DNA from: an uncultured Victivallis sp. | Lineage (GTDB): Bacteria > Verrucomicrobiota > Lentisphaeria > Victivallales > Victivallaceae | Assembly: GCA_944389935.1 (NCBI GenBank) | Contig: CALXOE010000023.1 | Location: 1 to 50,005 of the forward strand | Reading direction: 5' to 3' | DNA: 50,005 bases | Shown: piece by piece, positions 27,816-37,250 of the stretch | Numbering within the stretch: the first letter of the stretch is position 1 | Layout: each line of letters begins with the position of its first letter | Made by a program: the position numbers and the translations under genes | Notes under the pieces: model-generated | Database searches by the model: none | What the model saw: only the letters and a program-made list of their open reading frames with translations | Told to the model about the DNA's origin: nothing

Positions 27816-29819
27816 TCAGCGGAATGTCAGCGTGCAGCGCATTCTGTGCATCTGTGTCATGACGCCGGGCGTCACCTCGAACCGCAGCTGGAGCGTCGCG
27901 TGCGGGGAGAATGCGTTGATTCCTCCGGGATTTCCCGGCGTCTGCGGCAGCGGGACCGCTTTTATTTCGATCCGGTCATCGTCGCCGCCCGAGAGTTTCA
28001 GATCGCGGATGATGCACTTTTCCGTCTCTCCCCAGCGGATTGCGGCGGGGATGGCAGACGGCTGTCCGAACGGTCGGAACGAGCTCCCGTCCTCGGAAAA
28101 TTCTGCATTCACGAGCGGGATCGGCACTACGAATGTCACCTTGTCGCAATAGTGTCCCGCCATGTGGCGCATGCCGAATTCGAGCTCGATCCGGTCGGAA
28201 TAATAGCGGTTGTGAACATGGAAATCGATCTTGTATCGCCGTTCATGCCGCTCCCAGACCGCTTCCAGGCAAGCCGCGCTGTCGAGGAAGAAATTGCACG
28301 GAGGATCGTACGGATCGAAATCGGATGCGGTGAGCATTTTTCCGGTCGAACTTCTCACCGCCATGGCGGTGTGATCCTCCGGAGAGGTCGAGCAGCTTAC
28401 AAAACGACGTCCATTGTGGTCGTCCACCTCGATGTGCCAGAGCGACGCCGCCGGAAAACTCGCGGCGTGCAGAAGTTCGCGCTTCCCGAACAGCGTCGCC
28501 AGCGGCGCGCCGCCGATGAGGGTGCCGAGATTCGGATCGCCGTAGCGCGGCACGACCGGGATGTTCCGCAGACAGGTGTGCCCCGCGAACGAGGTTTCAT
28601 ACACGGGGGTGCTGATCCGGAGCCACTGCGCTTCCCAGGCGTAGGAGCCGAAAAACGGCGGTTCCTGTTCCGGGAGTTCGTCGACTTCGCCGAATTCGGC
28701 GAGAGCCCGCGCGATCGAGGCGTAAAAACGTGCCGTCGCCAGCTGCGAGAACTGCGCTTCGATGTTGATCTTCTGGCCGAACGGCTGCGCTTCCGGCAGG
28801 CCGCTTTCCGCATAAGTGGGACGGCTCTTGACAAATTCGACGTAGCGGCTGATGTACCAGCGGCAGTAGCCGGCGAGTTCCGATTCGCCGAGATCAGCCG
28901 CGAGCATGGCCGATTCGAGCGGAATCCCCTCGACCAGCACCGGGCCGTACCAGGCGCGGTGGATGCCGTATCCGTCGAGATCGCTGGCGAGATGGCCGCC
29001 GCGGCTGAGGTTGCGCAGCAGTCCGGCGATGTAGTTCCGGCAGAATGCGTCGAAGTCCGGGCGGCGTTTGAAGATCCCGTTCCGCAGAGCGTGCAGATAG
29101 ACGAACATGAAGCCGTTCGGTTCGGTGCAGTAGTAGGCCGGAGTATGGGTGTTGGTCGAGTGCTGGTCGGTGATGCCCCCGGTGCAGACGTAATTCCAGC
29201 TCCAGTCCGGGTTCAAACTCGGCTGGAGCAGCGGGCCGTCGATCGCCGCGGGGGTGACGTAGTTGCGCAATCCGTTGGCGAGCAGAGTTTCAAACCGCTC
29301 TTTCCAGACCGGCTTCCCCGAGAGCAGCATCATCCAGTAATAGACGCGCAACTCGAAGCGGAGCTGCTGCGTCTTGCCCTGCGCCCCCTCCGGAAAGCGC
29401 AGCCGCGGATGGTTCTCCGCCATGCGCGTGAGGGCGTCCAGGGCTTTCTGCCGATCCGCTTCGGTCATTCCGATGAGGTCGGCGCAGCTGAGGGCAGTCC
29501 CGAGGGCGTCTCCAATGGTGGACGCATAGGCCGGGTGGTCGGTGACGCCGTCCGCGGTCCGGCAGAGGCCGTCTTCACGCACGAGACCGGCGAGCCAGAC
29601 CGCAAGTTTGACGGCGCGGCCGGAAATCGCGCTGCGGAGTTTCAGTTTTTCCGTGTAGACATGGTAGAAGAGCATTTGCGAATTGACGCCGCCCGGATCG
29701 CATCCGGTCAAGCCGGAAGCGATGGGGAACTCCTCGTAATGATCGGAATTCCAACACGTTTCGATGTAGGCCGCGAACGGGCTCTCCTCCAGAAACTCGC
29801 GCAGACGGATCTGATTCAT
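27816..29819 (-). CDS. glycan-locus protein of unknown family (possible alpha/alpha-toroid hydrolase or lyase)
   Basis: The 667-residue protein has no signal peptide and does not match a family I can name. The first half is alpha-helical, with repeated aromatic helices (VNSQMLFYHVYTEKL, RFELRVYYWMMLLSG, EPNGFMFVYLHALRNG) like an alpha/alpha toroid. The second half is beta-rich (SLWHIEVDDHNGRRFVSC and YKIDFHVHNRYYSDRIELEF). This order recalls heparinase II/III-type lyases and some glycoside hydrolases. A catalytic pair cannot be assigned. His, Tyr and Asp in DQHSTNTHTPAYYC and DLDGYGIHRAWYG are candidates. It overlaps the lectin-like gene by four bases (ATGA on the minus strand) and is the last gene of the LacI cluster. 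Confidence 0.6.
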   Translation of the reverse strand: MNQIRLREFLEESPFAAYIETCWNSDHYEEFPIASGLTGCDPGGVNSQMLFYHVYTEKLKLRSAISGRAVKLAVWLAGLVREDGLCRTADGVTDHPAYASTIGDALGTALSCADLIGMTEADRQKALDALTRMAENHPRLRFPEGAQGKTQQLRFELRVYYWMMLLSGKPVWKERFETLLANGLRNYVTPAAIDGPLLQPSLNPDWSWNYVCTGGITDQHSTNTHTPAYYCTEPNGFMFVYLHALRNGIFKRRPDFDAFCRNYIAGLLRNLSRGGHLASDLDGYGIHRAWYGPVLVEGIPLESAMLAADLGESELAGYCRWYISRYVEFVKSRPTYAESGLPEAQPFGQKINIEAQFSQLATARFYASIARALAEFGEVDELPEQEPPFFGSYAWEAQWLRISTPVYETSFAGHTCLRNIPVVPRYGDPNLGTLIGGAPLATLFGKRELLHAASFPAASLWHIEVDDHNGRRFVSCSTSPEDHTAMAVRSSTGKMLTASDFDPYDPPCNFFLDSAACLEAVWERHERRYKIDFHVHNRYYSDRIELEFGMRHMAGHYCDKVTFVVPIPLVNAEFSEDGSSFRPFGQPSAIPAAIRWGETEKCIIRDLKLSGGDDDRIEIKAVPLPQTPGNPGGINAFSPHATLQLRFEVTPGVMTQMHRMRCTLTFR

Positions 29820-30562
29820 TTCAGCGCGGCTCCCGGGAACGGTTCCGCACTGAACTCCACGTCGGAGACATAGAGGTCGGCGGAATCGGCTTTGAGGTCA
29901 TAACGGTAGGATTTGTCACCGGCGGCTTTCGCCCACATGGTGCCCTCCCAGGCGTCCGCATGGCGGAAGATGTTTCCAGTCAGAGGGAGGCTGCCGTTGA
30001 CGGAGATGTCGCTGCGCTTGTTGTTGAAGTCGAGCTTCAGGTCGATGACGGTCCACTCGCCGACCTTGAACGGAGCGACCGGAATCCATCTGACATATCC
30101 TTTGCCGTCGCCGTTGGAGATGACGACCTGCGGTTTGTTGAAGTCGCCGACCAGCCCGACGAATGCGGCGGCGCGGCCGTTCTGCTGCTGAAGCGTCAGC
30201 GAACCGTTGACCTTGTCGCCGAGTTTGTCGATCATCACCTTGAATCGCGCATAGATCACGCTCTGCTGGGCGTCGGGGACATCGGCTGACCACTCGGAGG
30301 AGTTGATCTGCAGCCCTTTCGCGATTTTGATCGCCTTGACGCCGTTGATCTCGACCACCTCACCGCCGGCGGTGTTCTTTTCGCGCGGCCACATTCCCCA
30401 GGTCGGGCGCTGTGAGCGTTGTTTCCCGCTGTCGTCGACGGTGACGAATTTGTCGCCGGGATTGTTCTTCGAGAGATCCAGGCGGTAGAATTCCGCCGCC
30501 GAAGCGGTGACGGCGGCCAGAAGAACCGAGCAGCCGAGAAGAGTATGGGTCATCATTTTCAT
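29816..30562 (-). CDS. secreted beta-sandwich (lectin-like) protein
   Basis: This 248-residue protein has a signal peptide ending near TASA (residue 22). The rest is a predicted beta-sandwich with SVIYARFKVMID and VGEWTVIDLKLDFN, similar in pattern to concanavalin-like and family-less polysaccharide-binding domains. No catalytic glutamate pair stands out. It is translationally coupled to the 667-residue gene downstream and sits 16 bases after the secreted GH2. It could bind the glycan that those enzymes cleave. Function is inferred from location and fold impression only. Confidence 0.6.
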   Translation of the reverse strand: MKMMTHTLLGCSVLLAAVTASAAEFYRLDLSKNNPGDKFVTVDDSGKQRSQRPTWGMWPREKNTAGGEVVEINGVKAIKIAKGLQINSSEWSADVPDAQQSVIYARFKVMIDKLGDKVNGSLTLQQQNGRAAAFVGLVGDFNKPQVVISNGDGKGYVRWIPVAPFKVGEWTVIDLKLDFNNKRSDISVNGSLPLTGNIFRHADAWEGTMWAKAAGDKSYRYDLKADSADLYVSDVEFSAEPFPGAALK

Positions 30563-30578
30563 TCTGTTTCCCTTTCGT

Positions 30579-33263
30579 TTATTTGATCCGATCGACCATT
30601 TTGGTGTAACGATGTTTCAATCCGCGATGAGTCTCGAATTCGATTTCGAGGCGGAGATCGCGGCTGTTTTTCTGCGCATCTCCGGGGAAGAGCAGCCGCA
30701 TCGAGCGTCCCGGTTTGAGTTCATCCGCCCATTCCGAGCTGATGACGTCGTCAGGCGAGACGAGGTGGATGCTCACCTTGCGCAGCGGCGCGACATCCTG
30801 ATTCTCGAACTTGATGGTGTTGCTCTCGCGGGCGAGTTTGAACGAGGCCATGATCTCCTGCAGAAATTCCCGGCCGCGCACGTCGTTGAGTTCGCCGTGG
30901 TGCGGGTAGAGGAAACCGCCGATGACGCCCGGACACTGCCGCATGAGAGCGAGTTTTTCGCGCATTTCATTCTCCCACTTCTCCACGTTCTCGTTGCGGT
31001 AGCGGGTGCCGTTGCGTTCGTTTTCGGTGAAGCCCCATTCGCAGAAGACGATCGGCATTTTCGTCCGGTCGTAGATGCCGGCTGCGAGGGTTTTGAATTC
31101 CGGGATGAACTGGTAGCTGTTGTAGCCGAGGACATCCTGCCCGGCGGTGAAGAACCAGAAGTTCCCGAAGGTGTCGAGATTCGCATAAGTGACGGGCCGC
31201 TTGTCGGGATCGGCGTTGCGGATCCGTTCGCGCGCGGCAGTCAGATAGCGGTCCATCAGCACTTTGTCGTTGTATCCGGCGGTCGCGTGATTCTCGTTGC
31301 CGGAGTTCCAGAAGAGGACATTCGGATACCCGTTCAGCTGCCGGGCCATCTCCTCGTGCGGGTCGGTGGCGAAAGCGAGGTCGGGATTGTCGAGGTTGCC
31401 GAGCGCCACTTCGGTGGTGTTGCACGATCCGGCGGCATAGACCGGCATGACCATGAATCCGGCGTCGAGCGCATCCTGAAGCTGCTCGGCCTTGACTCCC
31501 TCCATGCGCAGGGCGTTGAAGCCGAGATTCTTGAAGAAAGTCAGCCGGTTCAGCCAGCGGCGACGGGTCTGGGTGCGGGCGTTGTCCCACTCGATCCCGG
31601 GGTCGCCGTTGATTCCGCGGATCTGGAAAGGATCACCGTTGACGAAGAGCTTGTCGTTGCGGAATTCGATGACCGACCCGTTGAATTCGACGTTCTGCTC
31701 GTCGAAAATCTTTCCCTCGCTGTCGCGGGCGCTGATTGTGAAGTTGTAGCGGTCGAAATTCGCCGGGAGCGTCACGGGAATCGAGAAGCTCCCGTCTGCG
31801 GCCGGTTTCCCGTCGGCGCGGAGTCCGTGGCCGGTCACGGTGACCGAAGCCGTTCCCTTGCGGACTTTGCCGGAGAACGTGCGTACGACGCTGCCGTCCT
31901 CCGCGACACTCCCCGCTGCGACCGGATTCATCGCGACGAACGCCGCGGCCGGTTCGACATAGAGATTTACGTCGCCGAGAATTCCGGCGATTCCCTTGTG
32001 ATGACGGTCTTCGCCGTTCCGGAAGATCCAGTAGCCGCGCACCGGATTGTTGTAGAGCCGGACGGCGAGCGTATTATTCCCCTCTTTCACAAGATCGGTG
32101 ATGTCGTAGACGTAGTTCCACGGATAGGCGCCGGTCATGATCGGCAGCAGCAGCACATCCTCGTCCGGGATGGCCTTTTCGTCGAATGGAAACGCGATGC
32201 CGCACCGCTCGAAGTGCTGGAATCTCATCATTTCGCGGGCGGGTTTCCCCCAGAGCTGGGTCTGACGTGAACTGTTTTTGAGCATCCAGTCGTTGCGGCG
32301 CCGGGCGTTGGTTTGAGTTCCGACCCGTTCGCCGTTGACGAAAATCTCGGCGGAGTCCGCCAGATCTTTGAACTGCAGATAGACCTTGCCGCCGTCGGGT
32401 TTGGGGCAGTTGAAGCTGCGCTTGTACCAGAAGTGGCCGCCGGGCTGATCGGGGACGGCTTTTTCCGGGATCTGCACTTTCTTCGCATCGGCGAGCGGGG
32501 TGCCGGGCCGGGCGGGGGTATCGTCGAGGAGCTGGTCGTATTTCCAGGTCAGGTCGCCCGCATAGCTCTTGTCGAATTCGCCGTTGAGCGAAATCGTCTT
32601 GATGAACGGAGACGCCGTGACGGCGGCGGCCGGGATCAGCCGGTCGTATTTCCCGCGGTAATATTTGCCGAGGTCGGGGAATTTGCGCCAGTTATACTGC
32701 GTGCGATAGCAGTCCGTTTTCTCCTGTTCCCAGTTCGGCGCGCTCTTCACGAGCCGCGAATTCACCATTTTGAACTTTGCGCTGCCCTTGGAGTCGCCGC
32801 CGGTGTCGTGCAGGAAGAGATACAGATGGTAATCCGGATTGTTTTTCGCCCGATCCGGCAGTTCGTCGAAGTAGAATCGGAGAGTTTGAGCTCCGCCTTT
32901 CAGGAGTGCTTCTCCGGTCAATGTCACCCGGGTCGGCCAGAAGCGTGAAGGAATGGCGATACAAGTTCCGAGTTTCAGAATCGGTTTGTCGACTTCCGCT
33001 CGAACTTCCAGATAGCCGCCGGGCAGGTAATCGGCGAGCGGATAACTGCCGAGATCGATGATGAGGTAATTATCCGCATTGGCCTGATCAGTGAAATCGA
33101 TTGAAAGGATTCCATTTGCATCGACGATTGGTTGAAATGCTTTGGTGTCACTGCCGTTATCAGAAGCTTTAAACGCATATTTTGACGGGTCACCAATCTG
33201 GTCCGCGGTCGAAACCACGGTTAATCCAAATACTGCTGCTGTTGCAAAGAGAGATTTCCACAT
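30579..33263 (-). CDS. secreted GH2-family glycoside hydrolase
   Basis: The 894-residue protein has a signal peptide (cleavage near residue 20) and an extra N-terminal beta domain of about 200 residues. The GH2 core follows: a jelly-roll domain with HFWYKRSF and SAEIFVNGERVG, an Ig-like domain and a TIM barrel starting at VNGDPFQIRGINGD. Glu657 in NSGNENHAT is the likely acid/base and Glu742 in FCEWGFTE the nucleophile. It is an exported enzyme, unlike the cytoplasmic GH2 at 25502. Specificity (beta-galactoside, glucuronide or other) cannot be set. It lies 31 bases downstream of a prepilin gene in the LacI cluster. A weak AAAAAAGG site precedes the start. Confidence 0.82.
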   Translation of the reverse strand: MWKSLFATAAVFGLTVVSTADQIGDPSKYAFKASDNGSDTKAFQPIVDANGILSIDFTDQANADNYLIIDLGSYPLADYLPGGYLEVRAEVDKPILKLGTCIAIPSRFWPTRVTLTGEALLKGGAQTLRFYFDELPDRAKNNPDYHLYLFLHDTGGDSKGSAKFKMVNSRLVKSAPNWEQEKTDCYRTQYNWRKFPDLGKYYRGKYDRLIPAAAVTASPFIKTISLNGEFDKSYAGDLTWKYDQLLDDTPARPGTPLADAKKVQIPEKAVPDQPGGHFWYKRSFNCPKPDGGKVYLQFKDLADSAEIFVNGERVGTQTNARRRNDWMLKNSSRQTQLWGKPAREMMRFQHFERCGIAFPFDEKAIPDEDVLLLPIMTGAYPWNYVYDITDLVKEGNNTLAVRLYNNPVRGYWIFRNGEDRHHKGIAGILGDVNLYVEPAAAFVAMNPVAAGSVAEDGSVVRTFSGKVRKGTASVTVTGHGLRADGKPAADGSFSIPVTLPANFDRYNFTISARDSEGKIFDEQNVEFNGSVIEFRNDKLFVNGDPFQIRGINGDPGIEWDNARTQTRRRWLNRLTFFKNLGFNALRMEGVKAEQLQDALDAGFMVMPVYAAGSCNTTEVALGNLDNPDLAFATDPHEEMARQLNGYPNVLFWNSGNENHATAGYNDKVLMDRYLTAARERIRNADPDKRPVTYANLDTFGNFWFFTAGQDVLGYNSYQFIPEFKTLAAGIYDRTKMPIVFCEWGFTENERNGTRYRNENVEKWENEMREKLALMRQCPGVIGGFLYPHHGELNDVRGREFLQEIMASFKLARESNTIKFENQDVAPLRKVSIHLVSPDDVISSEWADELKPGRSMRLLFPGDAQKNSRDLRLEIEFETHRGLKHRYTKMVDRIK

Positions 33264-33294
33264 ATTGTTGTCTGCCTTTTTTAATGTCAGAAGA

Positions 33295-34041
33295 TTAGAG
33301 ATCTTTCAATGTCCCCCAGAACTCTTTTTTATTCACCATACGTCGTTCGGGGACAAGCGCAAACGGTTCGGCGTTTCCCGCAACGTACAGAATGGTTTTA
33401 TAACGATCCCGGTGATTTCCCTGCGCATCAGCGTTCAGCAACAGGAACGCATCGACACCGTGGGCTTCCGTCTGAGTGACCCACCCCGCAACTTTTTCAC
33501 TGTCGGCATTCCAGCCTGAGCCGAGTTTATAATATTCGGAAACGGAATAAGTCTGGCTTGGAGTACGGATGCGAGTCACTTTGGGATAAACGACGTCCAT
33601 ATAGCCGTTGTCGACGTATTTCTGGTTTTCCGCTGTGTTCAGATTCGGATGCACGTAGTAATTCGGCAGCAGCGTCTGGCCATAAAAGTTTCCGTTGATT
33701 GCGGTTCCCGGATTATTGGCTCCGCGGATCTCAAATTGTACTGTTGAGGGACAGCGAACGATCTTAAAAGATGACGCAGATAAATAGTTGTTTCGGTACA
33801 AGCCGCTGACGTAACTCTCCGAAGAGCCTTTGTTGTTATAGATGCCGGGGGCCAGATAGTCGTTGAAGTCCTGCGCGTAGGTGAGGTCGATGACTCCGAT
33901 CTGCTTCATGTTGTTGAGGCAGCTTGCCTGCCGTCCCCGTTCCCGGGCCTGGTTGAGTGCGGGCAGCAGCATCGAGGCGAGAATCGCGATGATCGCGATC
34001 ACGACGAGAAGCTCTATAAGAGTGAATGAGTTGCGTTTCAT
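33295..34041 (-). CDS. prepilin-like protein in LacI-type glycan locus
   Basis: The product (248 residues) starts at ATG 34041 with AAGGAG seven bases upstream. The leader MKRNS precedes [25 protein letters not shown], cut before Phe by prepilin peptidase. The rest is a predicted beta-rich head with [16 protein letters not shown] and an H-rich stretch (GNHRDRY) where the H-X9-DG motif of the related proteins would sit; the DG itself is not conserved. The C-terminal CxxC pair of the first cluster is absent. It lies 19 bases after the LacI regulator gene, so both are probably read from the same promoter. Confidence 0.85.
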   Translation of the reverse strand: MKRNSFTLIELLVVIAIIAILASMLLPALNQARERGRQASCLNNMKQIGVIDLTYAQDFNDYLAPGIYNNKGSSESYVSGLYRNNYLSASSFKIVRCPSTVQFEIRGANNPGTAINGNFYGQTLLPNYYVHPNLNTAENQKYVDNGYMDVVYPKVTRIRTPSQTYSVSEYYKLGSGWNADSEKVAGWVTQTEAHGVDAFLLLNADAQGNHRDRYKTILYVAGNAEPFALVPERRMVNKKEFWGTLKDL

Positions 34042-34060
34042 GATCCATCTCCTTCTAAGG

Positions 34061-35137
34061 TTATATGGTTTTGATCGAATCACGCTGTTTCAAAATACCG
34101 GGAATGCGGGTGATCGACGAGGTGTTCCGCTGGTGGATGCCAATCCCGTCGATGAGGTCGCACAACGTGCAGGTCGCAAAATGCGAAACCCGGTTGAACG
34201 GCATCGCCACTGACGAGAGCGTCGGTTTCAGAAAGTTGCAGAGGCTGCCGGTATCGTCCATGCCGATAATGCTGAAATCATCCGGAATCCGGACTCCGCG
34301 CGCCTGACACGCCGTCAGGAATCCGAACGCCGCCCAGTCGTTGCCGAAAACCACCGCGGTCGGCCGTTCCGGCAGCGACAGCAGCCGCTCGAGCGCACCG
34401 GACATATCCGGCGGGGTGCGTTCCGGATCTACAACCTGCCTCACATCCCGGTTTCCGGGGGAGAATTCAATGAGGTATTCCGGGCGGTAATGGCCTGTGG
34501 ACTTCATGACTTCCAGATAGCCGTTGGAACGGGCGATGAACATCTCGTTGCACGCTTCGTGATTCACAAAAGCGATCCGGTGATGGCCGCGCCTCAGGAG
34601 CTCCTCCGTCGCAATCACTCCTCCCGCATTGTTGTCGACGATCACCTGCGGCAGCGGGTCGAACGTGTGTGCCGCTCCGAATCCGACTGCGGGGAGCAGG
34701 GTGATGAGTTCTTTCAGGTAATCCGGAAGAGCATTTTCCATCTTGATGAGCAGTCCGTCGCTGTTCCGGGAGATTTCGCGCGCGATATCCTCCTGCTTCG
34801 CATCCGCCATGTAGAGGGTCAGCCGGCAGCGGCGTTCCTGGCATGCCGCCTCGATTCCGGCCATGTAGCTGGTCCAGAGCTCATTGCTTTTCCAGGCCGA
34901 CCCCATGCCGGGGGAGATCAATGCGAGCGTGTGTGTCCGATCCGGCGCGGTTGTCACGGATCGTGCTGCCGCCCGCCGTCCGCGCCGCCCGGAGCGATAG
35001 TTGACCTGCCGGATCACTTCCATCGTGCGCTGCCGGATTCCCTCGTCGACGTTCGTTGCATGATTCAGAATCCGGCTCACCGTGCCGACTGAAACTCCCG
35101 CCATCCGGGCGATGTCACGTATGGAATATTCCGCCAT
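34061..35137 (-). CDS. LacI-family transcriptional regulator
   Basis: The 358-residue protein has a LacI helix-turn-helix at residues 3-50 ([23 protein letters not shown]), a basic linker ([11 protein letters not shown]) and a periplasmic-binding-like sugar domain with [14 protein letters not shown] and [17 protein letters not shown]. It should repress or activate the prepilin and hydrolase genes downstream in response to a sugar. A consensus promoter and a perfect palindrome lie upstream of its own gene, so autoregulation is likely. The ligand is not known. The basic linker is longer than the usual hinge helix. Confidence 0.88.
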   Translation of the reverse strand: MAEYSIRDIARMAGVSVGTVSRILNHATNVDEGIRQRTMEVIRQVNYRSGRRGRRAAARSVTTAPDRTHTLALISPGMGSAWKSNELWTSYMAGIEAACQERRCRLTLYMADAKQEDIAREISRNSDGLLIKMENALPDYLKELITLLPAVGFGAAHTFDPLPQVIVDNNAGGVIATEELLRRGHHRIAFVNHEACNEMFIARSNGYLEVMKSTGHYRPEYLIEFSPGNRDVRQVVDPERTPPDMSGALERLLSLPERPTAVVFGNDWAAFGFLTACQARGVRIPDDFSIIGMDDTGSLCNFLKPTLSSVAMPFNRVSHFATCTLCDLIDGIGIHQRNTSSITRIPGILKQRDSIKTI

Positions 35138-35156
35138 TTTTTCTTGTCGTCATAAA

Positions 35157-35176
35157 TGTTCATTCAAATTGTTCAT
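35157..35176. repeat. two direct TGTTCAT repeats near the LacI start
   Basis: TGTTCAT occurs at 35157-35163 and again at 35170-35176, 13 bases apart. These are half-site-like copies of the palindrome at 35268. They lie just downstream of the predicted transcription start, where binding could block elongation. They may be a second regulator site. Confidence 0.4.
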
Positions 35177-35191
35177 CGGTCATCACTATAA

Positions 35192-35220
35192 ATTATACCA
35201 AATTTTTCCAGAAATGTCAA
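35192..35220 (-). promoter_or_regulatory. consensus sigma-70 promoter of the LacI gene cluster
   Basis: Reading the minus strand, TTGACA (35220-35215) and TATAAT (35197-35192) are separated by exactly 17 bases. Both boxes are perfect matches to the vegetative consensus. Transcription should begin near 35185 and read the LacI gene, then the prepilin and hydrolases. A promoter this strong usually needs a repressor, which fits the palindrome upstream. Confidence 0.8.
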
Positions 35221-35250
35221 GAGCTTTTCGCCATTTTTCAGATTTTTTAT

Positions 35251-35287
35251 TGAACTTTATCAGTATTGATGAACTTTAAAGTTCATC
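35251..35287. promoter_or_regulatory. candidate LacI operator: palindrome plus half-site
   Basis: The sequence GATGAACTTTAAAGTTCATC at 35268-35287 is a perfect 20-base palindrome. A TGAACTTTA copy begins at 35251, 19 bases from the matching half in the palindrome, about two helical turns. Both lie upstream of the -35 box. The related TGTTCAT repeats lie downstream of the start. LacI-family proteins bind such palindromes, though many prefer a central CG. The assignment is by position and symmetry. Confidence 0.6.
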
Positions 35288-35295
35288 GAAAAGGA

Positions 35296-35330
35296 GAAAA
35301 GAAAGCCCTCCCGGCTGCGGCAGGGAGGGC
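35296..35330 (-). terminator. rho-independent terminator of the GH20 gene
   Basis: GCCCTCCC (35305-35312) pairs with GGGAGGGC (35323-35330) around a ten-base loop. Reading the minus strand, the stem is followed by TTTCTTTTC. It lies just beyond the GH20 stop and before the LacI promoter, so it separates the two clusters. Confidence 0.75.
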
Positions 35331-35345
35331 GACGTTCGACAGAAT

Positions 35346-37151
35346 TCAGTTCCGGATGAAATTCTCGAGTACATTCATGCTTTCCCGGACTCCTCCGGCG
35401 CGGTTGCGGGCGAGCCACAAGTCGCGATGACGGCCGATGACATGGCGCATGGAGTCGTTCCAGGCGGCCCGGTCGATCCGCTTCCCCTTGCATGCGGCCA
35501 GCGATTCGAGAGCGAGGCGGGCAAGGCGGCTTGAGTTGTCGAGCTCGTCAAGGACGAGTCGCGGCGCCGCGGGCGGACGGGTTTCGATCCGACGACGCCA
35601 GACGGCGAGTTTGCGCATTGCAGCAGCGATCTCCAGCGGGGTTGACTGCTCCAGAAGTTCGCGATTGCTGCGGCGGTCGGGAGCGTTCAGAATCGCCCAG
35701 AAAAGATTGCAGTTGACCCCGGGATGCGCAAATGCGTCGCAGATTCGTCCGTATTCGAGCAGATACGTTCCGAGCGTGCCGTCGCCGCCGGGGTTGAACG
35801 CGAAGTCGATGCCGTAAGGGATCAGCGGTTCGATTTCTGCGGAGGCGTTCCAGCTCCAGCCCGCCGCGGCGGTGATTCCGGGCCATGAGATCGGCCAGTA
35901 CTGGTGATGACCGCCGTCGCCCCAGTCGGTCTGGAGCAACCCGGACGCGCCGGCATCGCGGCCGTTCCGGGCGGCGGAGGAGATGTTTGCAAGCATATTG
36001 GCCGTTCTGCCCGTGATGGAGTTCCAGCTTGAAGTGCCGGGGCAGACGTAGAACGGGATTCCTGCGTCATGGAATTTCGCACACTGTTCGCGGAACGGAT
36101 GGTTTGCCTCGTACCCCCAGGCGAGAGCGGTGACTCCGGCGGGAATCTCCGGGATGAGATCGGGCTCATGCAGGATGATGTCTCCCCAGAACTGGACTTT
36201 TCGTCCATATTTTGCCGCGAGTTTCGCAAGTTCGCCGAGAAAATCCAGATAGACGCGATGCGTGCCCCGTTTTTCGCACAGTTCCCGGCTGCGTCCGTGA
36301 CCGAGCTCGATGGTTTCATCGCAGCCGACGTTCAATGTGCCGCTCGTGAAGTTCGGGAGAAATTCGGCGTAGAGCCGGTCGATGAAAGCGAGCGCAGCTT
36401 CTCCGGGCGTAAGCGAGGATTGATACCAGGAGTCCCACTCCTGGTAATACCATGGTTCCCGACTTTCGGCGAGGTGGCGGTACTCCTTGAATTTGAGCCA
36501 CCGTTCGAGGTGACCGAAGCTGTTCAGATTCGGGACGAGTTCGATGAAGCGGTCACGGCAGTAGCGGTCGAGCTCCATGATTTCGGCGGGAGTGAGCGGG
36601 GTTGTGTCGTACCACACCCGTTCATCTCCGGCAAACGCGAACGAGTGTTCCATATAGAGCTGCAGTTCATTGAGCCGGAGTCTGCTCATGGAGTCGACCA
36701 GCGCTTTGAGCGACTCCATGGTCGGAACCTTGCAGCGGGAGACATCGAGCATGTAGCCGCGGCGCGGAAAATCGGGCGCATCCTCGATGAGCAGGCCCGG
36801 AACCTGTGACGGTTTTGCGAGCAGTTGCCGGAACGTTTGCATCCCGTAGAAGAAACCCGCATCGGCGGAGGCGAAGAGCAGTGCGCCCTCCGGAGTGGTT
36901 TCGAGGCGATACCCGTCGGCCGGGAGTTCCGGATCGCGCGCCATGACGAGGAGGCACTCTCCGCTGCCGGGGATTCCGGCTGTCACTTCGACCGGAGTGA
37001 AGAAACGTCCGGAAAGTTCCGCCGCCGTGCGGCAAGCAGCCTCCTTGAGTTCAAACCCCGCGCCGTGCGGCAGGATCAGCCATCGGCGGCGGGAGTAGTC
37101 GAGTTTGCTGTTCTGTTCGGAAACCTTGCGCGGCGGCGGAAAAAGCGTCAT
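35346..37151 (-). CDS. GH20-type beta-N-acetylhexosaminidase
   Basis: This 601-residue protein starts at ATG 37151, with GAGGTG just upstream; longer starts are open but less well placed. An N-terminal domain like the GH20b domain ends in FFYGMQTFRQLL. The barrel starts with DFPRRGYMLDVSR and carries the catalytic pair Asp278-Glu279 in VGCDETIE, used by GH20 enzymes with substrate-assisted chemistry. ALAWGYEANHPF lies near the active-site Trp region. There is no signal peptide, so it probably trims amino-sugar oligosaccharides in the cytoplasm. It ends the GntR-type cluster, is followed by a clear terminator, and has its own candidate promoter. Confidence 0.8.
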   Translation of the reverse strand: MTLFPPPRKVSEQNSKLDYSRRRWLILPHGAGFELKEAACRTAAELSGRFFTPVEVTAGIPGSGECLLVMARDPELPADGYRLETTPEGALLFASADAGFFYGMQTFRQLLAKPSQVPGLLIEDAPDFPRRGYMLDVSRCKVPTMESLKALVDSMSRLRLNELQLYMEHSFAFAGDERVWYDTTPLTPAEIMELDRYCRDRFIELVPNLNSFGHLERWLKFKEYRHLAESREPWYYQEWDSWYQSSLTPGEAALAFIDRLYAEFLPNFTSGTLNVGCDETIELGHGRSRELCEKRGTHRVYLDFLGELAKLAAKYGRKVQFWGDIILHEPDLIPEIPAGVTALAWGYEANHPFREQCAKFHDAGIPFYVCPGTSSWNSITGRTANMLANISSAARNGRDAGASGLLQTDWGDGGHHQYWPISWPGITAAAGWSWNASAEIEPLIPYGIDFAFNPGGDGTLGTYLLEYGRICDAFAHPGVNCNLFWAILNAPDRRSNRELLEQSTPLEIAAAMRKLAVWRRRIETRPPAAPRLVLDELDNSSRLARLALESLAACKGKRIDRAAWNDSMRHVIGRHRDLWLARNRAGGVRESMNVLENFIRN

Positions 37152-37185
37152 GATGCACCTCATTTTCGTTGACATCTGACGGATT

Positions 37186-37213
37186 ACTATAAACCCGGTT
37201 CGGTCTTTTGCAA
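37186..37213 (-). promoter_or_regulatory. candidate promoter of the GH20 gene
   Basis: On the minus strand TTGCAA (37213-37208) and TATAGT (37191-37186) are 16 bases apart. Initiation near 37179 would place a short leader before the ATG at 37151. The gene may thus be read both from here and from the operon upstream. Confidence 0.4.
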
Positions 37214-37250
37214 TCCTGCGGATGTGCTTTTTCCGCAAAAACGCCGCAAA

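Noticed and set aside
27810..29873. Plus-strand open frame of nearly 700 codons opposite the 667-residue gene
   Set aside because: The minus-strand protein has normal composition and overlaps its upstream neighbour by four bases, as is usual for an operon. The plus-strand frame has no ribosome binding site or family match.
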